The notes under the pieces: model-generated | What the model was told of the DNA's origin: nothing | Seen by the model: the letters and a program-made list of their open reading frames with translations, nothing else | Databases searched by the model: none | Made by a program: the position numbers and the translations under genes | Assembly: GCA_022615275.1 (NCBI GenBank) | Contig: JAKEHA010000194.1 | Span: 1-8,278, forward strand | From: Candidatus Latescibacterota bacterium | Lineage (GTDB): Bacteria; Krumholzibacteriota; Krumholzibacteriia; WVZY01; JAKEHA01 | Length of the DNA stretch: 8,278 nt | Reading direction: 5' to 3' | Shown: positions 1 through 6,182 of the stretch, one piece after another | Layout: the number at the start of each line of letters is the position of its first letter | Numbering within the stretch: position 1 is the stretch's first letter

Positions 1-1
1 G

Positions 2-757
2 CCGGAGGGTCTCGGGGTCGAGATGCCGAACCTCGAACGACTCTACGTGTTGCACGGCGCCGCCAGTCAGAGAGCCGCGCTGGTCGACGCGCTGCGTAAT
101 CATCCGTTTGTCGTGTTCGCCGAAAAGGACGTCGGCGCCGTGGGGCGACTCATCCCCGACGACCCGCGCTTTCACCTCCAGTGGGCGGTTAACGACGAAG
201 CCGACGGCACGGCTTCTCCGGTCGCGGACATTCGCGCGATTGCGGCCTGGGACATCACGCAAGGGAGCGCGGGTGTGTCGATCGGTATCATGGACCCCGG
301 CCCCCCGGCCCCGGGAGGAGGGAGGGTGTGGGACGCGCACCCGGAGCTTCAGGGCCGGGTCTCTGGAGAGTTGAACGCGCCCGTGGGAGAGCACGCAACG
401 GTAGTCGCCGGCGTCGCCGCCGCGCGCCGCAACAACGGACAGGGGATCGCCGGTGTCGACTGGAACGCCCAAATCGTGACGCGTGCGTTCCAGGGAGGCG
501 GTGAATTCGTCGACGACATGTACTACATGATCGAGAATGGGGTCGACGTCGTCAATCATAGTTGGGGACAGGCAGCGTGCGAATACAACATCACCACCGC
601 GTGGGCCGGCGCCCTGGCGTACAAAGCGAACCTGCTGAACGTCGTTGCCATGCCGGAGGACTTGAACACGCGGCGTCGAGACAATCGGATATGCGAACAT
701 CACCCCAAACTTCACGTATGGCTGGTGCGCGCCGGTCGGTGCGGTGAGCAAGACTAG
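2..757 (+). pseudogene. Subtilisin-like serine peptidase (S8), N-terminal fragment of a broken gene
   Basis: This is the N-terminal half of a secreted S8 peptidase that would have hydrolysed proteins outside the cell. The frame is open from base 2, and an ATG at 23 sits mid-propeptide without a ribosome binding site, so the real start is probably upstream of the window. Residues below count from that ATG. The propeptide end (HPFVVFAEKD, 27-36) is followed by a mature-domain start (DPRFHLQW, 47-54) and AWDIT (75-79). The catalytic Asp motif is IMDPG (D91) and the catalytic His motif is EHATVVAG (H124), with the usual HGTHVAG altered at two places. A substrate-side strand follows (VVNHSWG, 176-182). 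Near VVAMPED (207-213), where an oxyanion Asn is expected, family resemblance stops; the tail is His/Arg/Cys-rich and looks like out-of-frame readthrough to TAG at 755-757. The catalytic Ser motif (GTSMAAP type) is absent. The family assignment is firm; the broken state is a strong inference, though an assembly error is possible. Confidence 0.8.
313..332 (+). other. Canonical G-quadruplex motif with adjacent C-tracts
   Basis: Four GGG tracts lie at 313-315, 320-322, 324-326 and 330-332, separated by loops of 4, 1 and 3 bases, which satisfies the standard G3-N(1-7) quadruplex pattern. Immediately upstream, 295-312 is almost pure C with C4, C6 and C4 tracts separated by GG, so the C and G runs could instead pair as a hairpin. 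The stretch encodes the Pro/Gly-rich residues between the catalytic Asp and His of the broken peptidase. The motif is seen directly; folding is inferred. Confidence 0.6.
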
Positions 758-1538
758 CGCTACGCTTCAGACTTACGTGTTCGACGTGTACACGGTCCTC
801 GGCGAGCACGTCGGCTGGTTCCCGACTCAACCAAACGATGTCAAGTTCGCGTACTCCGTTAACGGCATTCAGGACTTGGCGCCGCCATCAGTGACGGTGG
901 TCGCTCCTAACGGGGGCAACTACGTCGAGGTCGGACAAGAGATGACGATAACGTGGAATCTCACCGACGAGTACCCCCAAGGCGTGTATTGCAACGTGTT
1001 CCTCGACGGTCCGACCTTCTATCAGATCGCCGTTGGCTTGTTCGTGGGGACAAACGGCTCCTTTACCTGGGAGGTTCCCTCGTTTATAGAGCCAGGGGAT
1101 ACGTACCGAGTAAGGGTCGTCGCGACTGACACGAACAACAATCAGGGCATCGATTCTTCTGATGGGGTGTTTACGATCGCGGGTAGCGGCGGAGGCAAGA
1201 GCGATGATCCACCGCCGTGCGAGTTCCCCTGCGGAGCAGGCGGAGGCAAGTCACCATTTTATCTGACGGAGTTGCTGCCGGTGACGCCGAATCCATTCAA
1301 CCAAGACGCCCGCGTGCGCTTTACGCTGAAGGACGCGGACGAGATTACGTTGCGCGTTTACGACGTGAGCGGACGTGTCGTCCGAACCATGGCGAGCGGG
1401 TACCACGGGCGCGGCATACACGACTTGGTCTGGGACGGGCGAGACGATTCGGGGCGGGAACTCGCGTCCGGGGTCTACTTCATTGGGCTGCGTGCGGAAA
1501 ACAGAGAAATGACGCAGAAGGTCGTTGTCGTGAAATAA
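744..1538 (+). pseudogene. C-terminal part of the broken subtilase: Ig-like domain plus FlgD/T9SS-type sorting domain
   Basis: This is the continuation of the upstream peptidase in another frame. A GTG at 744 is the nominal start, but no Shine-Dalgarno precedes it and the frame is open from 666. Bases 687-743 already read as plausible protein (GYANITPNFTYGW), so this is a downstream fragment and not an independent gene. In residues from 744: a strand-rich segment LQTYVFDVYTVLG (8-20) to VKFAYSVNG (33-41); an Ig-like domain of the Kre9/KNH type (about 48-146, starting PPSVTVVAPNGG); a Gly/Pro linker with CEFPC and two GGGKS copies (about 147-170); and a FlgD-like/T9SS-type C-terminal domain (171-264) with NPFN, LRVYDVSGR, WDGRDDSG and SGVYF. 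Such tails are known to direct or anchor secreted proteins at the surface in FCB-type bacteria. The gene ends with TAA at 1536-1538. Domain calls are confident; whether any product is made is doubtful. Confidence 0.75.
1188..1250 (+). repeat. Exact 12-base direct repeat encoding GGGK in the linker
   Basis: GGCGGAGGCAAG occurs at 1188-1199 and again at 1239-1250, with starts 51 bases (17 codons) apart and in the same reading frame. Each copy encodes GGGK and is followed by Ser. Between them lie DDPPP and a CEFPC motif. The repeat forms the flexible linker between the Ig-like domain and the C-terminal sorting domain, and may reflect a small in-frame duplication. Confidence 0.6.
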
Positions 1539-1566
1539 TCGGCGAACTGACCGCTGGAAAGCTCCC

Positions 1567-1609
1567 AAGTCGTAACGTGCGCATCGTTCCGCTGCCGGAA
1601 GAGCGACTT
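1567..1609. other. Nested inverted repeat downstream of the peptidase gene
   Basis: An outer pair AAGTCG (1567-1572) and CGACTT (1604-1609) encloses an inner hairpin TTCCG (1587-1591), loop CTGC, CGGAA (1596-1600). It begins about 28 bases after the TAA of the peptidase fragment. No run of T follows, so it is not a convincing intrinsic terminator. It could be an RNA-end structure or chance pairing. Confidence 0.25.
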
Positions 1610-1757
1610 CTAACGGGTCGCGGTTCCGCGCGTTCACCGGCCGTCGGCCTTTCGGAGTTCGCCGCCGGATCTTTCTGGGAGCGCGGGCGGGGAATGCACC
1701 AGTGACCGCGGTATCGGGCGACCCCGGGTTGGATCGACGACTGGGCCACCGACCCCG

Positions 1758-1786
1758 TTGCCCCGCCCGGCCGCTTTTGTTACCTT
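1758..1786 (+). promoter_or_regulatory. Putative uvrA promoter, giving a very short leader
   Basis: TTGCCC (1758-1763) and TACCTT (1781-1786) are separated by 17 bases, matching sigma-70-type spacing with 4/6 and 3/6 consensus bases. The downstream element read as TACCTTAG (1781-1788) also resembles the Bacteroidota -7 pattern TAnnTTTG, with TTG about 20 bases upstream. Transcription would begin near 1793-1795, only about 6-8 bases before the uvrA ATG. There is no Shine-Dalgarno in that gap, which fits near-leaderless translation. This is judged by eye only. Confidence 0.35.
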
Positions 1787-1800
1787 AGCGCCAGCCCGCG

Positions 1801-4659
1801 ATGAAACAAAAACACCTCGTCGTCCGGGGCGCCCGCGAACACAACCTCAAGAATATCAACGTCACGATCCCGCGCAACCAGCTGGTCGTCGTGACCGGCT
1901 TGAGCGGCTCCGGGAAGTCCTCGCTGGCCTTCGACACCATCTATGCCGAGGGCCACCGGCGTTACGTCGAGTCGCTCTCGGCCTATGCCCGCCAGTTCCT
2001 GGGCCAAATGGAGAAGCCCGACGTCGACCGCATCGAAGGGCTCTCGCCGGCGATCTCCATCGAGCAGAAGACCACGGGGCGCAACCCACGCTCGACCGTC
2101 GGCACCATGACGGAGATCTACGACTATCTGCGCCTGCTCTTCGCACGCACGGGGACGCCGCACTGTCCCACCTGCGGGCGCGTGATCGCGCAGCAGTCGA
2201 TCCAGCAGATGCAGGAGCGCATTCTTGGGCTACCGGCCGGCACGCGCGTCGCGATCCTGGCGCCCTTGATTCGCGGGCGCAAGGGCGAGCACAAGAAGGT
2301 ACTCGAATCCATCGAGTCGCAGGGCTACGTGCGCGCGCGCGTAGACGGTACCATGTACGAGATCGACCAGGTGCCCGCGCTCCACAAACAGAAAAAACAC
2401 GACATCGACGCCGTCGTCGATCGCTTGACGGTCGACCCCAAGAACGCGCGCCGCATCGCCGATTCCCTGGAGGCCGCGACCAAGCTCTCGGGCGGCACCG
2501 TGACTGTGGTGGCGGGCGGCGAAGAACACGTGTTCTCGCAGCAGTTCGCGTGTGCGAACTGCGGCACGAGCTTCGGAGAGTTGTCGCCGCGCTTGTTCTC
2601 GTTCAACTCGCCCTACGGCGCGTGCGAGGAGTGCGGCGGCCTGGGTTCGCGCATGGACTTCAACGAAGCGCTGGTGGTCCCCAACGGCGACCTCACGCTG
2701 GACGCGGGGGCACTCGCGCCCATGGGCAAGCTCAAGGGCGACTGGGGGCGCTCGCAGCTGGAAGCGCTGGGCGAGCACGTGGGCTTCGATTTGAAGACGC
2801 CGTGGTCGAAGCTGCCCAAGCGGGCGCGCGACGCCATCCTCTACGGCATCGAGGAAGAGATCTCGGTCAAGATGGACTTCGCCAAGGTGGAAGGCGAGTA
2901 CCGCACCACCTACGAAGGACTGATGCCTTGGCTGCGCCGCCGCTACAAGAACACGTCGTCGGAGAGCATTCGCAAGTGGGTCGAGACGTTCATGACCGTG
3001 GAGCCGTGTGCCACCTGCGGCGGCGCGCGCTTGAAGCCGGAAGCGCTCGCGGTGCGCGTGGGTCCGCACACGATCGCGGACGTGGTGCGCATGAGCGTGT
3101 CGCGCGGCCTGTTCGAGATGAACGCTCTCAAACTGGAAGGGAACGCCGGGATCATCGGCGCGCCCATCCTGCACGAGATCGTGTCGCGCTTGCGCTTCCT
3201 GGTCGACGTGGGGCTGGGATATCTCTCGCTCGATCGCAGCGCGGCCACGCTCGCGGGCGGCGAAGCGCAGCGCCTGCGCCTGGCGACCCAGATCGGGTCG
3301 AAGCTGATGGGCGTCCTGTATATCCTCGACGAGCCGTCGATCGGGTTGCACCACCGCGACAACGCGCGCTTGATCAAAACGCTCAAGGACCTGCGCGACA
3401 TCGGCAACAGCGTCCTTGTCATCGAGCACGACCGCGACACCATCATGGCCGCGGACTACGTGGTCGATCTGGGCCCGGGCGCGGGCATCCACGGCGGGGA
3501 AGTGGTGGCGGTGGGAACGCCCGACGAGATTCGCCAGGTGCCGGAGAGCCTGACCGGCAAATACCTGCGCGACGACCGCCCGCCCATCACGCGCGGTCCG
3601 CGCGCGAGTCTTATCAAAGAATCCATCGTCGTGCGCGGCGCACGCGAGAACAATCTCAAGAACATCGACGTCGAGTTTCCGCTGGGCGTGTTCACGTGCG
3701 TGACCGGAGTCAGCGGGTCCGGGAAAAGTACGCTCGTCAACGACATCCTTTTCCGCGCGTTGCACCGTGTTCACTATGGCGGGAACGTGCTTCCGGGCGC
3801 GCATGACGCCCTGTCGGGCGTCTCTCAAATCGACAAGGTAATCGAGATCGACCAGTCGCCCATCGGGCGTACACCGCGCTCCAATCCGGCCACGTACACG
3901 GGCGTGTTCACGCCCATCCGCGACCTCTTCGCACAGCTGCCGGACGCGCGCGCACGCGGCTACAAGGTGGGGCGCTTCAGCTTCAACGTCGAGGGCGGGC
4001 GCTGCGAGAAGTGCCAGGGCGACGGTGTCATCAAAGTCGAGATGCACTTCCTGCCCGACGTCTACGTCACCTGCGAAGCGTGCAAGGGGCGCCGGTACAA
4101 CCACGAGACGCTGCAAATCACGTACAAGGGTCGCAGCATTGCCGATGTACTCGATATGAGCGTCGAAGAGGCGGTGGAGGTGTTCGCGAGCTTCCCGTTG
4201 ATCAAGCGGGTGTGCGAGACGCTTCACTCGGTGGGGTTGGGATATATCAAGTTGGGCCAGCAGGCGACGACACTCTCGGGTGGCGAGGCGCAGCGCGTGA
4301 AGCTGGCCGCCGAGCTGTCGAAGCGCGGCACCGGCAACACCCTCTACATCCTGGACGAGCCCACCACGGGGCTCCACCACGAGGACGTCCGCATGCTCCT
4401 CCAGGTTCTCGACCGGCTTGTGGATAAAGGAAATACGGTCATTGTGATCGAACACAACCCCGATGTAATATTGGCCGCGGATCACATCATCGACCTCGGT
4501 CCGGAGGGCGGGGACGCGGGCGGCGAGGTGGTGGCGACCGGTTCTCCGTACGATATCATGCAGTGCGCGGAGTCGCACACGGGGGCCATGTTGCGCGAGA
4601 TGGCGGGCGCGCGCGCCCCGCTGACCGCACAAGCGCCGCGCGACGAAACCGTCGCCTGA
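1801..4659 (+). CDS. uvrA: UvrABC excinuclease subunit A
   Basis: UvrA is the DNA-damage sensor of nucleotide excision repair: a dimeric, zinc-containing tandem ABC ATPase that loads UvrB at lesions in the cytoplasm. The 952 residues match the usual length (about 940-950). The ATG at 1801 gives MKQKHLVVRGAREHNLKNI, aligned with known UvrA starts. ABC module I has Walker A GLSGSGKSS (33-41), signature LAGGEAQR (484-491) and Walker B YILDEP (507-512). Module II has Walker A GVSGSGKST (636-644), signature LSGGEAQR (825-832) and Walker B YILDEP (849-854). Cys pairs at 251/254 with 275/278 and at 735/738 with 758/761 form CX2C zinc modules. C122/C125 and C403/C406 probably supply a further zinc site. 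All catalytic motifs are intact. The start has no Shine-Dalgarno. The gene ends 12 bases before gcvT, which suggests co-transcription. No LexA-type operator was recognised. Confidence 0.97.
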   Translation: MKQKHLVVRGAREHNLKNINVTIPRNQLVVVTGLSGSGKSSLAFDTIYAEGHRRYVESLSAYARQFLGQMEKPDVDRIEGLSPAISIEQKTTGRNPRSTVGTMTEIYDYLRLLFARTGTPHCPTCGRVIAQQSIQQMQERILGLPAGTRVAILAPLIRGRKGEHKKVLESIESQGYVRARVDGTMYEIDQVPALHKQKKHDIDAVVDRLTVDPKNARRIADSLEAATKLSGGTVTVVAGGEEHVFSQQFACANCGTSFGELSPRLFSFNSPYGACEECGGLGSRMDFNEALVVPNGDLTLDAGALAPMGKLKGDWGRSQLEALGEHVGFDLKTPWSKLPKRARDAILYGIEEEISVKMDFAKVEGEYRTTYEGLMPWLRRRYKNTSSESIRKWVETFMTVEPCATCGGARLKPEALAVRVGPHTIADVVRMSVSRGLFEMNALKLEGNAGIIGAPILHEIVSRLRFLVDVGLGYLSLDRSAATLAGGEAQRLRLATQIGSKLMGVLYILDEPSIGLHHRDNARLIKTLKDLRDIGNSVLVIEHDRDTIMAADYVVDLGPGAGIHGGEVVAVGTPDEIRQVPESLTGKYLRDDRPPITRGPRASLIKESIVVRGARENNLKNIDVEFPLGVFTCVTGVSGSGKSTLVNDILFRALHRVHYGGNVLPGAHDALSGVSQIDKVIEIDQSPIGRTPRSNPATYTGVFTPIRDLFAQLPDARARGYKVGRFSFNVEGGRCEKCQGDGVIKVEMHFLPDVYVTCEACKGRRYNHETLQITYKGRSIADVLDMSVEEAVEVFASFPLIKRVCETLHSVGLGYIKLGQQATTLSGGEAQRVKLAAELSKRGTGNTLYILDEPTTGLHHEDVRMLLQVLDRLVDKGNTVIVIEHNPDVILAADHIIDLGPEGGDAGGEVVATGSPYDIMQCAESHTGAMLREMAGARAPLTAQAPRDETVA
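4442..4471 (+). promoter_or_regulatory. Possible internal promoter inside the 3' end of uvrA, serving the gcv genes
   Basis: TTGTGA (4442-4447) and TAATAT (4466-4471) are 18 bases apart, each with 4 of 6 sigma-70 consensus bases. The second hexamer falls on GTA-ATA-TTG codons, an AT-rich choice in a gene that otherwise prefers C- or G-ending codons. Transcription would begin near 4478, about 195 bases before gcvT. The match is by eye, and one promoter-like pair is expected by chance in long sequences. Confidence 0.25.
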
Positions 4660-4671
4660 AGCGCACGAACC

Positions 4672-5787
4672 ATGCTCAAACGCACTCCATTATATGACGC
4701 TCACCTCGCGGCGGGCGGGAAGATGGTCCCCTTCGCGGGCTTCGAGATGCCGGTGAGCTACGCGGGCGGGATCGAGGAGCACACGGCGGTGCGCGAGCGG
4801 GTAGGGCTCTTCGACGTGAGTCACATGGGCGAGTTCATCGTGTCGGGCCCCGACACCTGGACCTACCTGAATCACGTGATCACCAACGACTGCTCGAAGC
4901 TGCCGCCGGACGGCGTGCTCTACACCGCCATGTGCCACGACAACGGCGGCGTGGTCGACGACCTTCTGGTGACCAAGCTGGCCGAGGATCGCGCGCTGGT
5001 GGTGGTCAACGCGTCGAACATCGACAAGGATTTCGGCCACATGAAGTGGGCCGCGTCGAACCTGTCGCGCAAGCGGGTCGAGCTGCACAACGCGAGCGAC
5101 GAGTGGGCGCTCATCGCGGTGCAGGGACCGCGCGCGTTCGAGCTCATGAAGGCAACACCCATGCTCGCGCCGGTGCGCGATCAAATCGACTCGGTGTCGT
5201 ATTATCGTTGGCGCTCGTTCGAGAGCCCGGGCGGGCGCATCATCGTCTCCCGCACCGGCTACACGGGTGAGCGCGGCTTCGAGATCTTCGTGCCGCCCGC
5301 GCGCGCCACGGAGCTGTGGAACGAGCTGCGGGCGGCGGGCGCCCCGTTCGGTGTCGCTCCCGCGGGCCTGGGCGCGCGCGACACGCTGCGCTTTGAAGCG
5401 GCGCTGTGCCTGTACGGCCACGAGCTCGACGACGAGCACACGCCGCTGGAAGCGGGCCTGTCGTGGCTGGTCAAGCTCGACAAGCCGGAGTTCGTGGGGC
5501 GCGCGGCGCTGGTGCGCGAGCGCGAGAAGGGGTCGAAGAAGAAGCTCGTCGGCTTCGAGCTGGATGGACGCAACATCGCGCGCCAGGGATACGCCGTCAT
5601 GCGCGGCGACGCCATGGTGGGCAAAGTGACGAGCGGCACCCACGCGCCGACGCTGAAAAAGAGTTTGTGCATGGCCTACGTCGACGCCGACAGCGTCGAC
5701 GCCGAATTGACCGTACAAGTTCGCGCGCACACCGTTCCGGTCACGCGCGTGCCGCTGCCGTTCTACAAGAGCCGCGCGCGGGACTAA
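4672..5787 (+). CDS. gcvT: Glycine cleavage system T-protein (aminomethyltransferase)
   Basis: GcvT takes the aminomethyl group from the lipoyl arm of GcvH, transfers the carbon to tetrahydrofolate to give 5,10-methylene-THF, and releases ammonia. Its 371 residues match the family (about 365). The N-terminal folate-binding domain shows KRTPLYDAHLAAGGKMVPFA (3-22), FDVSHMGE (47-54) and NGGVVDDLLV (91-100), whose Asp pair (96-97) includes the expected catalytic Asp. It also shows VVNASN (111-116). The middle domain has SRTGYTGERGFEIFV (193-207) and GLGARDTLRFEA (232-243). The C-terminal barrel contains SGTHAPTLKKSL. The ATG at 4672 lies 12 bases after the uvrA stop, and no strong Shine-Dalgarno is visible in the gap. 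Codon 7 is TTA, rare in this GC-rich setting, within an AT-rich stretch that may keep the start unstructured. The gcvH start follows 14 bases after its stop. Confidence 0.97.
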   Translation: MLKRTPLYDAHLAAGGKMVPFAGFEMPVSYAGGIEEHTAVRERVGLFDVSHMGEFIVSGPDTWTYLNHVITNDCSKLPPDGVLYTAMCHDNGGVVDDLLVTKLAEDRALVVVNASNIDKDFGHMKWAASNLSRKRVELHNASDEWALIAVQGPRAFELMKATPMLAPVRDQIDSVSYYRWRSFESPGGRIIVSRTGYTGERGFEIFVPPARATELWNELRAAGAPFGVAPAGLGARDTLRFEAALCLYGHELDDEHTPLEAGLSWLVKLDKPEFVGRAALVREREKGSKKKLVGFELDGRNIARQGYAVMRGDAMVGKVTSGTHAPTLKKSLCMAYVDADSVDAELTVQVRAHTVPVTRVPLPFYKSRARD

Positions 5788-5788
5788 C

Positions 5789-5796
5789 AAAGGAAG
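5789..5796 (+). promoter_or_regulatory. Ribosome binding site of gcvH
   Basis: AAAGGAAG lies 5 bases before the ATG at 5802, just after the gcvT stop codon. It fixes the gcvH start within a longer open frame that extends far upstream. Confidence 0.7.
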
Positions 5797-5801
5797 CGAC
5801 C

Positions 5802-6179
5802 ATGGATTTCAAGAATCTCAAGTTCACCAAGGAGCACGAGTGGGTTCGGGTCGACGGCGACGAAGCCACCATCGGCATCACCGACTTCGCCGCCGGCGAG
5901 CTGGGCGACATCGTCTACGTCGAGTTGCCCAAGGTGGGCGCCAACGTGACCGCGATGCAGTCGATGGGCACCATCGAGGCCGTCAAGACCGTGGCCGACC
6001 TGTTCGCGCCCGTGAGCGGTGTGGTCACCGCGATCAACGGCGCCCTCGAGCAGGGCCCCGACCTCGTCAACACGGACCCCTTCGGCGACGGGTGGTTCGT
6101 GCGCGTCAAGATCTCCAACCGCAAGGAGCTCGACGGTCTGATGGACCACGCCGCGTACCAAGCCATGATCGGAAAGTAG
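5802..6179 (+). CDS. gcvH: Glycine cleavage system H-protein (lipoyl carrier)
   Basis: GcvH is the small shuttle protein of glycine cleavage. Its lipoylated Lys accepts the aminomethyl group from the P-protein and carries it to GcvT, then is re-oxidised by dihydrolipoyl dehydrogenase. It has 125 residues, as usual for the family. It opens with the typical FTKEHEWVRVDGDEATIGIT (8-27), followed by FAAGELGDIVYVELPKVG (29-46). The lipoylation loop is GTIEAVKTVADLFAPVSG with K62 as the modified Lys. The C-terminus has DPFGDGWFVRVK. The open frame extends far upstream, but the ATG at 5802 is chosen because of the Shine-Dalgarno at 5789-5796 and the family N-terminus. It lies between gcvT and gcvPA, with a 3-base gap to the latter. 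Confidence 0.97.
   Translation: MDFKNLKFTKEHEWVRVDGDEATIGITDFAAGELGDIVYVELPKVGANVTAMQSMGTIEAVKTVADLFAPVSGVVTAINGALEQGPDLVNTDPFGDGWFVRVKISNRKELDGLMDHAAYQAMIGK
6171..6176 (+). promoter_or_regulatory. Ribosome binding site of gcvPA
   Basis: GGAAAG forms the last two sense codons of gcvH and lies 6 bases before the ATG at 6183. This suggests that translation of the two genes is coupled. Confidence 0.5.
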
Positions 6180-6182
6180 AAC

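Noticed and set aside
1639..1652. GGCC-GTC-GGCC followed by TTT as an intrinsic terminator
   Set aside because: The stem is only 4 bp and the T-run only 3 bases, which is expected by chance in GC-rich DNA.
1217..1705. A 162-codon open frame spanning the end of the peptidase gene and the intergenic region
   Set aside because: It overlaps the well-supported sorting domain in another frame and its Arg-rich translation shows no family features.
3241..3276. First UvrA ABC signature reads LAGGE instead of LSGGE
   Set aside because: A Ser-to-Ala change at this position is a mild variation in ABC signatures, and the rest of the module (Walker A, Walker B, conserved GEAQR) is intact, so there is no sign of lost function.
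1758..3806. A 682-codon open frame on the + strand overlapping uvrA
   Set aside because: Its translation is an Arg/Gly/Ala/Pro-rich low-complexity string typical of an out-of-frame reading of GC-rich coding sequence, while uvrA in the same place has all family motifs.
2230..4632. An 800-codon open frame antisense to uvrA
   Set aside because: It lies fully opposite an intact uvrA, its translation is Arg/His/Ala/Val-rich with no family motif, and long antisense frames are expected where third positions are nearly all G or C.
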